Shown piece after piece: positions 35,982 to 44,779 of a DNA stretch of 64,000 bases (its first letter is position 1; every line of letters starts with the position of its first letter). The stretch covers positions 21,469-85,468 of the forward strand of contig CAZENR010000007.1 in the NCBI GenBank assembly GCA_964513925.1. Reading direction: 5' to 3'. Below the pieces are notes generated by a model. The model was not told the DNA's origin and made no database searches. It worked only from the letters and a program-made list of their open reading frames with translations. The DNA is from DAORHV01 sp964513925 (lineage in GTDB: Bacteria; Patescibacteriota; Gracilibacteria; Peribacterales; Peribacteraceae). A program made the position numbers and the translations under genes.

Positions 35982-37129
35982 ATACGTTTCAGTACTTTCT
36001 GCCCACGCGGATCATCTTCGGCCGCGGCACAGTTGCATCGCTTCCCGAATACGTGCGCAGCGAATTTCCTTCGGCGCGCAAAATCTTGCTGGTGACGGGG
36101 CGAACATTCCTGCGCTCCCACGCCATTACGGACAAAATCGCCACGCTGCTCAGCGCGTATGACGTTCTTATGTTCGATCAGGTGGAATCCGGCCCCACCC
36201 GCCAAACACTGGATGCCGCTCTTGCCGAAGAGAAGCGATTCCGCCCGGATGTAGTGCTTGGCATTGGCGGCGGCAGCGCCATGGATTTAGCCAAGGCAGT
36301 AGCCATTCTGGCTCGTAACTCTGGTACGCTCGATGAATATCAGCAGGGCAAGAAAATGGCGCACGATGCCATTCCGTACGTGGCTGTGCCTACAACAACA
36401 GGAACTGCATCCGAGATGACCGTGTGGTCGGTCATCATTAATAACGCTGGAATGTACGCCGGCAAGCGCAAGAGCTTCTCAGACGAGCGTATGTATCCCA
36501 AACTGGCGGTGATTGATCCGGATTTAACGGCAACGCTGTCGCCGGAGGCAACCATGGGTACTGCGCTGGATATTCTGTCGGCATCCATAGAATCCCTGTG
36601 GTCCAAGAAGCGCAATCCCGTCTCTACGTGCTTTGCGGTGCAGGCCATTACATTGGCGCTCAAGCATATCCCTCGCGTGTACGCCGATCCGCACAACCTA
36701 CAGGAGCGCGAGCAACTATGTCTTGCCTCTCTTTTCTGCGGCTTTGCCGTCTCCAATTCCCGAACCGGTGCGCCGCATAAGGTGTCGTATCCTCTAAGTT
36801 CGCATTACAAAGTGCCTCACGGCGCGGCTTGTATGCTCTCCTTGCCTTATTTTCTGGAATTCTTCGGCGAGCGAGAACCGGCATTATTGCAAGATGTTCT
36901 GGTTGCCACACAGTGCCATTCGCCCAAGCAGGCGGCGGATCTGCTGCGGACGTTGGTGCACTCCGTCGGTTTCCCCAACTGCCTGAAAGATGCCGGTGTG
37001 GCGCCGGAAGATATAGAGTTCATTGCACGCAACAGCTACGTGCCGCCGCAGCAGCAAGAGGATCCGGTGCCCATGAGTTACAAAGAGTTCGTGGCGATTC
37101 TGGAGCGAGCGTATTCCGCAGATCGCTGA
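35978..37129 (+). CDS. Iron-containing alcohol dehydrogenase family protein
   Basis: 383 residues. Nucleotide-binding GIGGGSAMDLAKA, PTTTGTASEMTVWSV, and the metal region PHKVSYPLSSHYKVPHG with two His ligands. The first Asp is kept (ALDILSASIES), but the His usually four residues later is Ala, so metal binding may be altered. ESLWS...NP resembles phosphonoacetaldehyde reductase-type members more than glycerol-1-phosphate dehydrogenase, which lacks the TGTASE motif. Coupled to a CDP-alcohol transferase, it may make or consume that enzyme's alcohol. Confidence 0.82.
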   Translation: MNTFQYFLPTRIIFGRGTVASLPEYVRSEFPSARKILLVTGRTFLRSHAITDKIATLLSAYDVLMFDQVESGPTRQTLDAALAEEKRFRPDVVLGIGGGSAMDLAKAVAILARNSGTLDEYQQGKKMAHDAIPYVAVPTTTGTASEMTVWSVIINNAGMYAGKRKSFSDERMYPKLAVIDPDLTATLSPEATMGTALDILSASIESLWSKKRNPVSTCFAVQAITLALKHIPRVYADPHNLQEREQLCLASLFCGFAVSNSRTGAPHKVSYPLSSHYKVPHGAACMLSLPYFLEFFGEREPALLQDVLVATQCHSPKQAADLLRTLVHSVGFPNCLKDAGVAPEDIEFIARNSYVPPQQQEDPVPMSYKEFVAILERAYSADR

Positions 37130-37171
37130 TCCGTTTGTGAAGCGACTCGGGGGGGTGCATACTCGTAGTGC

Positions 37172-37696
37172 ATGAGTATCCCGGAGGTGCTGTACCTCTT
37201 CTTGCCGGCATTCGTGGCCAATGGCGCTCCCGTGGTAGCGCGCAAAATTCCTGGCATAACGTCTTGGACAACGCCGATTTGCGTTCGCGCCTTCGGCGCC
37301 AATAAAACGTATCGCGGTTTCGCCGTTGGCGTAGCGTCCGCAATTGTGACAGCTCTGGTGCAATTCTCCTTGCGCAACCAATGGATCTTTAAGGAGCTTA
37401 CCGAGCTGCATAACTCCTTGGGGCAAAGTGCGCTGGTCGGGTTTTTATTGGGTTTTGGCGCACTTTTCGGAGACTTGGTGAAAAGCTTCGTAAAGCGACG
37501 CATCGGCATTGCGCCGGGGCAAGCATGGCCAGTGCTCGATGGCATCGATTACATTCTTGGAGCCGCACTCTTCATCCTGCCGCTGTACAAGGCTTCGCTG
37601 ATGGATATTGTGGTGCTCATCGTCGCCGCGCCGCTGCTGAGCTTGCTTGCAAACAGCGTCTCGTTCGTCCTTGGCTGGAAGGATGTTTGGTATTAA
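37172..37696 (+). CDS. carS: CDP-archaeol synthase homologue (CarS, DUF46 family)
   Basis: 174 residues, about five membrane helices. LPAFVANGAPVVARK near the N-terminus, GANKTYRGFAVGV, and LFGDLVKSFVKRRIGIAPGQAWPVLDGIDYILGAALF are the CarS hallmarks (GDxxKSxxKRRxxxxPG...DQxDxxxG, here DGIDY). CarS makes the CTP-activated lipid from an unsaturated archaetidic acid in archaea. Placed among CDP-alcohol transferases and PgpA, it probably supplies their CDP-lipid. Whether the lipid is diacyl or isoprenoid ether cannot be told. Confidence 0.88.
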   Translation: MSIPEVLYLFLPAFVANGAPVVARKIPGITSWTTPICVRAFGANKTYRGFAVGVASAIVTALVQFSLRNQWIFKELTELHNSLGQSALVGFLLGFGALFGDLVKSFVKRRIGIAPGQAWPVLDGIDYILGAALFILPLYKASLMDIVVLIVAAPLLSLLANSVSFVLGWKDVWY

Positions 37697-37700
37697 TCCC

Positions 37701-38231
37701 ATGCGGCAATCGCCATTCCAATGCGCAGGCAGGCTGCTCTTAAGCCTTGGTGGCATCGGCTTTCTGCCGCGGCTTTCACCCACCATAGCCACCGCGGTGT
37801 CGGCACTGTTGCTGTGGCTGGTTTCCATCGCACTTCCCGCAGATCCACAACAACGACTTGCCCTGCTTCTTGCCCTTTTTATTGGCTTTGCCGCCGCAGC
37901 ATTCATTGCTCTTGCGCGATGTGTTCCGGCACAGCATTACGACCAGCGCTATGTGGTCATTGACGAATTTCTAGGCCTGTTTGCTGCATTGTTTCCATCA
38001 TTACTAGCAGGCGTGCCAGCTCCCGCATTGCTGCTTGTCGCTTTTGTTGTCTTTCGGGTCATCGACCACACCAAGCCCCTATTCATTCGCAGCATAGACA
38101 AGTGTAATTCGCCTGCGAGCGTACTTCTCGATGATGTCATCGCCGGCATCTACACCGCTTTTGTCCTGGCGGTCATGCTGGAATTTTTCCCTCTTGCGGC
38201 CCTGCATGCTGCTCCATTGGCGGCAATGTAA
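37701..38231 (+). CDS. pgpA: Phosphatidylglycerophosphatase A family protein
   Basis: 176 residues. GGIGFLPRLSPTIATAVSAL matches the PgpA start (usual GxGxxPxxPGTxGT), VIDEFLGLFAALF, VFRVIDHTKP and VLLDDVIAGIYTA give the remaining conserved Asp/Glu sites. Dephosphorylates phosphatidylglycerophosphate. An upstream ATG at 37683 is also possible. The last 59 nt overlap the 3' end of the convergent histidine kinase gene. Confidence 0.88.
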   Translation: MRQSPFQCAGRLLLSLGGIGFLPRLSPTIATAVSALLLWLVSIALPADPQQRLALLLALFIGFAAAAFIALARCVPAQHYDQRYVVIDEFLGLFAALFPSLLAGVPAPALLLVAFVVFRVIDHTKPLFIRSIDKCNSPASVLLDDVIAGIYTAFVLAVMLEFFPLAALHAAPLAAM

Positions 38232-40368
38232 GCGTAAATACGGTCACGCCTTTTTCGCTCTGGAACGCGAGAGTGCCACCTATGGCTTCTGCGGCAATTT
38301 GCGAAATGTACAAGCCCAGTCCGTTGCCATCGGTATTCGTGGATTGCGCGTTTTTCGCTCGGAACAGCTTACTGAAGACCTTGTGTTGCTCTTCCGGTGG
38401 AATGCCAATACCCGTATCGCGCACCTGCAATACTAATGCTCTGGCAGCTTGCGTCAGCGAAACCCTAACCGTACTGGCTTGGTTGCCGTACTTGAGTGCG
38501 TTGGCCAGCAAGTTTTCTATCACCAGCCGCAGCAGCACCTCATCGGTGTGGATGGCTGCCGGCACTCCGGCGTTGGCCGTAAGATCGATGCGAATTTGCC
38601 GCTTAGCGGCATCAACCTGGGCTGCTTTTACCACATCTTGAGCCAGCGCAATCGGGTTTACCGTATCCGTGGCCGCTGAGAGCGTACCAAGTTCAATGCG
38701 CGACACGTTAAGCAGCGCGTTCACCAATCGCACCATTCGCTCATTGGATGTAGATACCTGCTGCACATAACTTTGCTGGTCTTCGTTCAGCGGGCCGACA
38801 TCTTTACTCAGCAGCATTTCCAAATACCACCGCATGGACGACAGCGGCGTGCGCAGCTGGTGCGACACCAAGGAAATAAACTCCGATTTCATGCGATCGA
38901 TCCGGCGGTCTTCCGTCGTATCGCGGAAAATTGCCACTGCCCCAGAGCAGTGCCAGCCGCGCAATACCGGCGTAATGCGCAGCGCCAGCGGCATCTTGCT
39001 GCCATCCTTACGTTTGAGCGTCAATTGCGGGTCTTGCGTGGGGGCGAATTTCTGCTTCGATGCCAGCACTTGTGTGATGGGGTGTGAATCGCGCGGGAGC
39101 GCCGCTGCTGAGGCATCTTCTATACCGAGTACCGCTTCGCAACGCTTGCCCACCGCCTCTTCCTGGCTCCACCCGGTCAACAGACATGCCGCATCATTCA
39201 GTAATTCAACGTTGCCCTCGGCATCGGTTACCAACAGCCCGTACTCGATACTCCGTAAAATCGCATCATCTTGGGCGTGTTGCTCCATGAGCGCCTTGGT
39301 GCGCACGCGAACAAGTTCTTCCAGGTGATCGTGCGATTGTCTCAGCCGGCCGGTTAAGTCGAACGCTGCCGCGTCCAGCCGCTCTATTTCGTTTCCGGTA
39401 TGAATGGAGCGCGCAAATAACCAACGCTTGGATTCCAGGCCTTCCAACTTTCTGGTCAAATCTTGCAGCGGTTCGGTAATGCGCTGCGCAAGGCAGTACA
39501 TGGTCAGTGCCAACAGGAGAATGAGCACGATGCCCGCAATCAGCAGCTTGGCTGCCAGCATCGCAAGCGGCAGGTCGATTTCGTGCGTGTCGATTTGCAC
39601 TACAATGCCCCAGCCCATGGCAGGCAGAGAGCGGTACGCAGCCAGCACCCGGATACCTGCGTAGTCGTATGTCTCCTCAATGCCCTCGTACCCGGTCACT
39701 GCCAATGCCAGTGGCATCTTGCTGCTTAGGCGTGACTCGAATCCGCCCAAATCCAACATTGCCGTCTCGTGTACCCCTTTAGGCTTGTGGAGCAGCAGCA
39801 ACTGGCCATCGTTTCTAGCTGACAGCAGAATGTCCGTCGTTTTTCCAAGTTCGTCGGTACTGAGTACCTGGTCCAAAATCGGTTTGGCGCGGAATATCGC
39901 AACCATACGTCCGTTTGCTGTCGGCGTTGCAATTGCATACAAGTCCCAGCCGCGCTCGGTAAGTAGGGTGATCAGCTGTGTCGATGTACCCCGCAGACCA
40001 CGCAGGGCTTGAAGCATGTCATTGGTTGGCTGTTGCCCGGCCAACACTTGCACTGCTCCGGATCTGGAAAGCGTAAACAATCCCTGGAATCCAATCAGCT
40101 GCGTAAGCTGCGGAATATTTTCCAGACGCTGTTCTTTCGCAAGCGCTGCTACCTGCTCTCGCCGTGCAGAAAGAACGCTTTCGAGCAATTCCTCTTTGGC
40201 ATGAATGATGGATTGCAACTGCGTCGTTGCGCGCGAATACATTTCACTTCGCGCCAATACCAGCGCCGCAACGATTGTTGCGGTAATGGCGAATGCCGCC
40301 AGTACAGACGTCTCGATAAACAGCGTTTTTCGCAATGAGCCGTTGGCGGATTCAATGTGGGTGTTCAC
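38173..40368 (-). CDS. Membrane sensor histidine kinase
   Basis: 731 residues from GTG 40368. TM1 (about 23-43), an extracytoplasmic cache-like region (about 50-275), TM2 (about 282-302), HAMP-like linker, PAS domain (about 370-490; LLNDAACLLTGWSQEEAVGKRCEAVL), HisKA with SLVSHQLRTPLSSMRWYLEML (phospho-His) and HATPase with N box ENLLANALKYG, G1 DTGIGIPPE and G2 GNGLGLY. The extended -10 TGCTATAAT at 40388-40396 decides the GTG. Its partner may be the response regulator at 51235, which heads the pilus genes. Confidence 0.93.
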   Translation of the reverse strand: MNTHIESANGSLRKTLFIETSVLAAFAITATIVAALVLARSEMYSRATTQLQSIIHAKEELLESVLSARREQVAALAKEQRLENIPQLTQLIGFQGLFTLSRSGAVQVLAGQQPTNDMLQALRGLRGTSTQLITLLTERGWDLYAIATPTANGRMVAIFRAKPILDQVLSTDELGKTTDILLSARNDGQLLLLHKPKGVHETAMLDLGGFESRLSSKMPLALAVTGYEGIEETYDYAGIRVLAAYRSLPAMGWGIVVQIDTHEIDLPLAMLAAKLLIAGIVLILLLALTMYCLAQRITEPLQDLTRKLEGLESKRWLFARSIHTGNEIERLDAAAFDLTGRLRQSHDHLEELVRVRTKALMEQHAQDDAILRSIEYGLLVTDAEGNVELLNDAACLLTGWSQEEAVGKRCEAVLGIEDASAAALPRDSHPITQVLASKQKFAPTQDPQLTLKRKDGSKMPLALRITPVLRGWHCSGAVAIFRDTTEDRRIDRMKSEFISLVSHQLRTPLSSMRWYLEMLLSKDVGPLNEDQQSYVQQVSTSNERMVRLVNALLNVSRIELGTLSAATDTVNPIALAQDVVKAAQVDAAKRQIRIDLTANAGVPAAIHTDEVLLRLVIENLLANALKYGNQASTVRVSLTQAARALVLQVRDTGIGIPPEEQHKVFSKLFRAKNAQSTNTDGNGLGLYISQIAAEAIGGTLAFQSEKGVTVFTLTLPPMEQHAGPQEGKIPA

Positions 40369-40443
40369 GTAGTGACGTAATCTTTGAATTATAGCAGAAA
40401 TATGCGGTTTTTTCCACTGGTCTGCGGCTGATATCGACATACG

Positions 40444-40471
40444 AAAAACCCTCCTAGAAAGGAGGGTTTTT
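40444..40471. terminator. Bidirectional intrinsic terminator after pilin 1
   Basis: AAAAACCCTCCT-AGAA-AGGAGGGTTTTT, a 12-bp perfect stem. Confidence 0.92.
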
Positions 40472-40489
40472 GGCTTTTAGAAGACGAAA

Positions 40490-40936
40490 CTAGCGAGTGA
40501 CACTGATGGTCACGCTGTTCTCGGCACCAGGCGAGGAAACCGTGATGCGACTGGTCGTGGCGTTCTTGGAGATGATGTAGTTCGTGCCGGTGGCAGTTGC
40601 GCTCTGCGGGTCAGAGGGCAAGGCGACGATGTACGAACCGGTCAACATGTTCAGGTTAATGCCGTTGTTGCAGCTGACGTTCACGCCGCTCTTACATACC
40701 TTGGTGGCAACGGTCGTAATGGTGGTCGGGATGTTGCCGTTGTTATCCAGCGCGTACTGATACACGGCGTTGAGGATGGTGTTTACGTCGGTGCGGCGCT
40801 GTGCATTGCGGGCATCTGCGAGCTGCTTAGTGGGGTTGATGGCCACGATCACCACGGAGGCGAGAATGGCGATGATACCGATGACGAGCAGAAGCTCGAT
40901 GAGGGTGAAACCCTTGCGGGAAGAAAAAGTGGCCAT
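40490..40936 (-). CDS. Type IV pilin 1
   Basis: 148 residues. Prepilin leader ending in Gly before FTLIELLLVIGIIAIL (Glu+5 present), then the helix with NPTKQLADARNAQRRTDVNTILNAVYQY and a globular head with two Cys (CKSGVNVSC) likely forming a disulfide, ending in SVTISVTR. Leader processing is expected by the A24 peptidase at 9782. The mRNA leader is about 65 nt and C/T-rich (TCCTCACTTTTCTGCTCCC). Separate transcription unit. Confidence 0.93.
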   Translation of the reverse strand: MATFSSRKGFTLIELLLVIGIIAILASVVIVAINPTKQLADARNAQRRTDVNTILNAVYQYALDNNGNIPTTITTVATKVCKSGVNVSCNNGINLNMLTGSYIVALPSDPQSATATGTNYIISKNATTSRITVSSPGAENSVTISVTR

Positions 40937-41074
40937 GGGAGCAGAAAAGTGAGGAAAGATGGCGCCGCGCAGATGACCGCGCCAGCAAGTGGGGAATAGT
41001 GTATCACCCGTTCAGTTACGTCTCTAGCAGATGCCGAATCCAATGCAGGTGTTTGTAAAGGCTTTCCAGACATG

Positions 41075-41104
41075 AAAAAGGCCCCCGCTCCGGAGGCCTT
41101 TTTT
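41075..41104. terminator. Terminator after pilin 2
   Basis: AAAAAGGCC and GGCCTTTTTT arms around a GC-rich centre, downstream of pilin 2 in the minus direction. Confidence 0.85.
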
Positions 41105-41118
41105 CACGAAATGAACGA

Positions 41119-41562
41119 CTAGCGAGTAACGCTGATCGATGCACTCTGCTCTGCACCTGGGGCGGCGACCGTTACGCGGTTGCCAGCCTTGATGACAGTG
41201 TAGTTCGTACCAGTGGCGGTTGCGCTCTGTGGGTCGAACGGCATACCGACGATGTACGAGCCGGTAAGCATGTTCAGGCTGATACCGTCGCTGTCACAGT
41301 CTACGTTCACACCGCTCTTACAAATGAGCTTGGTGGTCGTGGTGATCGTGGACGGCAGGTTACCGTTGTTGTCGATCGAGTACTGGTAGATCGCGTTCAG
41401 GATGGTGTTCACGTCGCTGCGGCGCTGCGCATTGCGTGCGTCACCAAGCTGCTTGGTGGGGTTGATGGCCACGATAACGATGGCGGCCAAAATGGCGATG
41501 ATACCGATAACGAGCAGAAGCTCGATGAGGGTGAAACCCCCGCGGGTGGAACGAGTGGTCAT
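41119..41562 (-). CDS. Type IV pilin 2
   Basis: 147 residues, a close paralogue of pilin 1: same GFTLIELLLVIGIIAIL start, NPTKQLGDARNAQRRSDVNTIL helix, Cys pair in CKSGVNVDC and ending SASISVTR. The heads differ in surface residues. It has its own promoter (TATACT about 60 nt upstream), a leader with two possible hairpins and a C/T-rich end (CCCTTCTCCCAATCTTCA). Confidence 0.93.
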   Translation of the reverse strand: MTTRSTRGGFTLIELLLVIGIIAILAAIVIVAINPTKQLGDARNAQRRSDVNTILNAIYQYSIDNNGNLPSTITTTTKLICKSGVNVDCDSDGISLNMLTGSYIVGMPFDPQSATATGTNYTVIKAGNRVTVAAPGAEQSASISVTR

Positions 41563-41743
41563 TGAAGATTGGGAGAAGGGATATGAATGAGGGCACGACG
41601 AGCCCTCCTACTAGGAACTAGGAGAGTAGTATACGCCTTTCGGTGCTTGTCGATAGCGAGAAGTATTGCGTAGCAAAACAGGTTATGAGCTGGTGACATC
41701 TCGTCAGCACACAGCGGTATTCCGCTATTTCATCACATTTTCT

Positions 41744-42184
41744 TTACCGCGTCACGGATAGGTACTCGCCTTGCTCTGCGCCTGGCGCGTCTACGGTTAC
41801 GCGGTTGCCAATCCGCACGATTGTGTAAAACGTGGTTGTGGCTGTGGCAGATTGCGGGTCGTACGGAAGCTGTGCGATGTACGAACCTGTCAGTATGTTC
41901 AGGTTCACCAACCCGCTGCAGTCTATGTTCACGCCGCTGCGACAAATGGCGGTGGGGGTGAGCGGAACTGTGGGCGGGAAGTTGCCGTTATGATCCACCG
42001 AGTACTGGTACACCGCATCCACAATGACCCGCAGGTCGGACTCGCGCTTGGCGTTACGCGCTTCGGCTAGCTGTTTATTGGGGTTAATGGATACAATAAC
42101 AACGCCCGACAACACGCCTAAAATACCAATAACGATCAGAAGCTCTATGAGCGTAAACCCGGCATGTGCTCTTCGTACATTCAT
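41744..42184 (-). CDS. Type IV pilin 3
   Basis: 146 residues, more diverged paralogue: GFTLIELLIVIGILGVL, NPNKQLAEARNAKRESDLRVIVDAVYQY, Cys pair CRSGVNIDC, ending GEYLSVTR. Last gene of the minor pilin operon (44669 to 41744), so it may be a minor or capping pilin and not the main subunit. Starts 3 nt after the PilW-like gene. Confidence 0.92.
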   Translation of the reverse strand: MNVRRAHAGFTLIELLIVIGILGVLSGVVIVSINPNKQLAEARNAKRESDLRVIVDAVYQYSVDHNGNFPPTVPLTPTAICRSGVNIDCSGLVNLNILTGSYIAQLPYDPQSATATTTFYTIVRIGNRVTVDAPGAEQGEYLSVTR

Positions 42185-42187
42185 GCG

Positions 42188-42805
42188 TTAGCAGGAAACA
42201 GCATCAACGGATTGCTCGCAGGTATCGTTGCTGCAGAAATACCAGAAGTACTTTCCGGAGCCACAGGTGACTGCTGGGCAAGTCCCGCAACCGCCCGATT
42301 CGCTTTTGTCGTCAGGGAAGAGCGTCACATTTCCTTGGAAATGCCGGGTGTAGTCTTTTGGAACCGGTAATTTCAATCGTGCAGTGAGGTCGAAAGAAAC
42401 CGTGGCGCTCACGCCGCCCACATTACGGAAGGCGAGATTGCTCATGGTGATGTCGTCACCCAACTCATACGATACGTCTTGCTTTTCTATCATCATCAAG
42501 TCGCCGCCGCTTTGGGCGAACATAGTGGGGTGCTCGCCGTTGATTGCCATTTGCAGCACGATGATTGTTCCGCTGGCATTCGATGCGGGATATAAAATTG
42601 TCTCTGCCCGTCGCATGCGTCTGGTCATCGACTGCAATACCTGCGTTCCGCGCTGTTCTAACGCAGCAATGCCCTGTTGGCGAACGCGTGCTTCCTGCGT
42701 GGAAAGGATGACCCCAACAATCACGGTGCCCATTATTGATAAAATCCCCAGGAACAATAGTGTTTCCACCATAGTGAAGCCGCTTCTGATGTATCGATTC
42801 GTCAT
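42188..42805 (-). CDS. Minor prepilin (PilW/PulJ-like)
   Basis: 205 residues from ATG 42805. GFTMVETLLFLGILSIMGTVIVGVIL prepilin helix, then ALEQRGTQVLQSMTRRMRRAETI as in PilW-type minor pilins. The C-terminus has a cluster of seven Cys in the last about 35 residues (CGTCPAVTC, later CSNDTC and a final Cys), probably disulfide-bonded. Overlaps the upstream gene by 4 nt (ATGA). Confidence 0.88.
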   Translation of the reverse strand: MTNRYIRSGFTMVETLLFLGILSIMGTVIVGVILSTQEARVRQQGIAALEQRGTQVLQSMTRRMRRAETILYPASNASGTIIVLQMAINGEHPTMFAQSGGDLMMIEKQDVSYELGDDITMSNLAFRNVGGVSATVSFDLTARLKLPVPKDYTRHFQGNVTLFPDDKSESGGCGTCPAVTCGSGKYFWYFCSNDTCEQSVDAVSC

Positions 42806-43236
42806 GAGCAAAGCGAAAAAATGGAAACCTCCTGCCATGAGTAAATCTTTGTTTGCGGAAGCACTTCTTGGACGATGATTTCCAGCCGGCGGTAGTTTTG
42901 TCCTACGCGACCCTCTGCGCAGAGCAGGCGGTTCGTGTTTCCGGTGCCGCCTATAGTAAGCACTTCGCACTGGCCGTTGCCCAGCGTTACGGTTTCCCCG
43001 CCGATATACGATGGATTCTCGCGTAATTTTTGCAGGGCGTATTCAGAGCATCCCTGAGCCAAGGCCATGGCCTCGGTAGATTGCTGCACCGACAAGCTGA
43101 TGTCGCTGGAAGTACTTCCTAGGAACAGGAGCGATGCCACGATAGCCGTAGCGACAGTGCCAATGATCAGAATGGTCATCAGCAGAATGTAGCCGTCGCG
43201 CTGGCGAAGGGCCGAGGTTGGCAGGCAAGGCATCAT
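42802..43236 (-). CDS. Minor pilin-like protein (PilX-like)
   Basis: 144 residues. DGYILLMTILIIGTVATAIVASLLFLG is a pilin-type N-terminal helix without the usual Glu+5, as in PilX/GspK-type subunits. AMALAQGCSEYALQKLREN follows, a common pattern of this group. Translation is coupled to the preceding propeller-pilin (ATGA overlap) and to the following PilW-like gene. Confidence 0.8.
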   Translation of the reverse strand: MMPCLPTSALRQRDGYILLMTILIIGTVATAIVASLLFLGSTSSDISLSVQQSTEAMALAQGCSEYALQKLRENPSYIGGETVTLGNGQCEVLTIGGTGNTNRLLCAEGRVGQNYRRLEIIVQEVLPQTKIYSWQEVSIFSLCS

Positions 43237-44669
43237 CCTGGTCGGAAGATGAGGAAGGTGGAAGAGGTGACGGCGAATAATCTGTCGAAGTGCCAATCGT
43301 ACGACAGGCCACGAATCGTTGCAGAAGCGTTGTATGTAGCCACGGTCGGCGCTTGCCCGGACGAGAACTTGGGTACATCCAGTACGCGCAGCTCATTCGG
43401 GTCGCCGCTGCTGCCGATAAAGGCATACTTCCCGCCGTAGACGCTGGCGATATCGTTGGCATCTCCGGCAATTTCCTGCGTCCAAGGTCCGGGCGGGGGA
43501 GTGGGCACCGGAGATTCGCCGATGACGTACAACACCACTTCGGAAATCGATGTTCCGGAAATTCGACCGAGCAATGCCGATGTGCCAAATGTACTCATGG
43601 CGATGCCATCCTCGGTGCTGTCTAAGTCCATGCCCACCCCTGGTGCGTACACCAATTCTGCGGGGTCGAAAATATCGACCACCAGGAATTCGCCGGAGTT
43701 TTTTGCATCGGCTATGTAGGCATATCCATCACTGAGGCTGATTGCCATCACGCTCCCCGTCGTCGTGAGCGAATCCAAATACGACAGCGCTCCGGTACCG
43801 CTAATTGCCAAAGAAAAGAATTCCGGGTTCCCGGGGTCTTCTGTCGCGCCGATGTACGCCGTGTCGCCATACAGCGCTACCGACCTAGCCCTACCGGACC
43901 CCGGCAAATTGTACGTACCGATGAGATTGGCGCTGGTGAGTGCGGTAGGCGATTCTATATCGTACAGCTGCACTTCCTGCGTTGCGCTGCCGGTTGCAAG
44001 CAGCAGTCCCGTACCGGAGATAGCCAGTCCGTATACCGGGCTGCCTATGCTCAGCGAGCTGGAAACACGTACCGGCGAGGACAAATTACTGATGTCGTAC
44101 ACGTACAGGCCGTCGCCAGCGGATGCCGAAACATACGCGTAATTGCCCGACACGACGACTTTCTGGAACGAGGGCGATCCGCTTTGTGATACCGTGCTCT
44201 GCAGCGAAGGACTAGCCCAGTTGCCGATGGTATACGGCTTGCGCCAGTTGGTGACGTACGTCTGCAGCGTCAACGAGCCCGAGCGCGTTTGTCCGAAATT
44301 CCATGTGACCGTGGCAGCAACTTGTTTCCAATCTGCTGACTGGTTGGTGATCGTGACGTTCGATCGATAGCCGTCGGTGCTGACAACGGAAGATCCCGTC
44401 AGCGCCCAGGCGTTGTTTACAAGTTTGACGCCGTAGGTTCCTGCCGTGAGCGAACTAAACGACACGTTGCGCATTTGGCGCACTGCTTCCAACGATTGCT
44501 CGGCAACGAATCCGGCTCGCACCCGGTCGCCTCCGGCCATGGTACTGCGTTCTCCCAGTACCAGCGAAACGCCTATACCGGCCAAGAACAACGCGAATAT
44601 ACCAATGGAAACAATCGCTTCCAGTAGCAAACTTCCACGCCGCGAACGCAAACGCCATGGCAGTGCCAT
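43233..44669 (-). CDS. PilV-like prepilin fused to beta-propeller-like (LVIVD-type) domain
   Basis: 478 residues. RGSLLLEAIVSIGIFALFLAGIGVSLVLG is a type IV prepilin helix with Glu+5-like position, followed by a short pilin-like part (to about 150). From about 165 there are repeated strands such as VVVSGNYAYVSASAGDGLYVYDIS, VALYGDTAYIGATEDPGN and ISLSDGYAYIADAKNSGEFLVVDI, the LVIVD-type propeller pattern. A likely tip adhesin. TACAAT lies 7 nt before the ATG. Confidence 0.88.
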   Translation of the reverse strand: MALPWRLRSRRGSLLLEAIVSIGIFALFLAGIGVSLVLGERSTMAGGDRVRAGFVAEQSLEAVRQMRNVSFSSLTAGTYGVKLVNNAWALTGSSVVSTDGYRSNVTITNQSADWKQVAATVTWNFGQTRSGSLTLQTYVTNWRKPYTIGNWASPSLQSTVSQSGSPSFQKVVVSGNYAYVSASAGDGLYVYDISNLSSPVRVSSSLSIGSPVYGLAISGTGLLLATGSATQEVQLYDIESPTALTSANLIGTYNLPGSGRARSVALYGDTAYIGATEDPGNPEFFSLAISGTGALSYLDSLTTTGSVMAISLSDGYAYIADAKNSGEFLVVDIFDPAELVYAPGVGMDLDSTEDGIAMSTFGTSALLGRISGTSISEVVLYVIGESPVPTPPPGPWTQEIAGDANDIASVYGGKYAFIGSSGDPNELRVLDVPKFSSGQAPTVATYNASATIRGLSYDWHFDRLFAVTSSTFLIFRPG

Positions 44670-44730
44670 GGATAGTATTGTAACGCTTCCATGTATTTTG
44701 CTCCATAACCGGTTTATGCGTTGTACAACA

Positions 44731-44759
44731 AAAAACCCCCGGTGCTTCCGGGGGTTTTT
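44731..44759. terminator. Bidirectional intrinsic terminator
   Basis: AAAAACCCCCGG-TGCTT-CCGGGGGTTTTT between the giant prepilin gene and the minor pilin operon. Confidence 0.92.
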
Positions 44760-44779
44760 GTAGCCGGCGTCAGCCTGGA

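Noticed and set aside
35978..37129. Glycerol-1-phosphate dehydrogenase for archaeal-type lipid backbone
   Set aside because: The TTTGTASE motif and overall pattern belong to other iron-type alcohol dehydrogenases; the G1P enzymes differ at that site.
40490..42184. Three pilin genes as a recombination cassette
   Set aside because: They are paralogues with separate leaders and terminators; no flanking repeats or silent copies seen.
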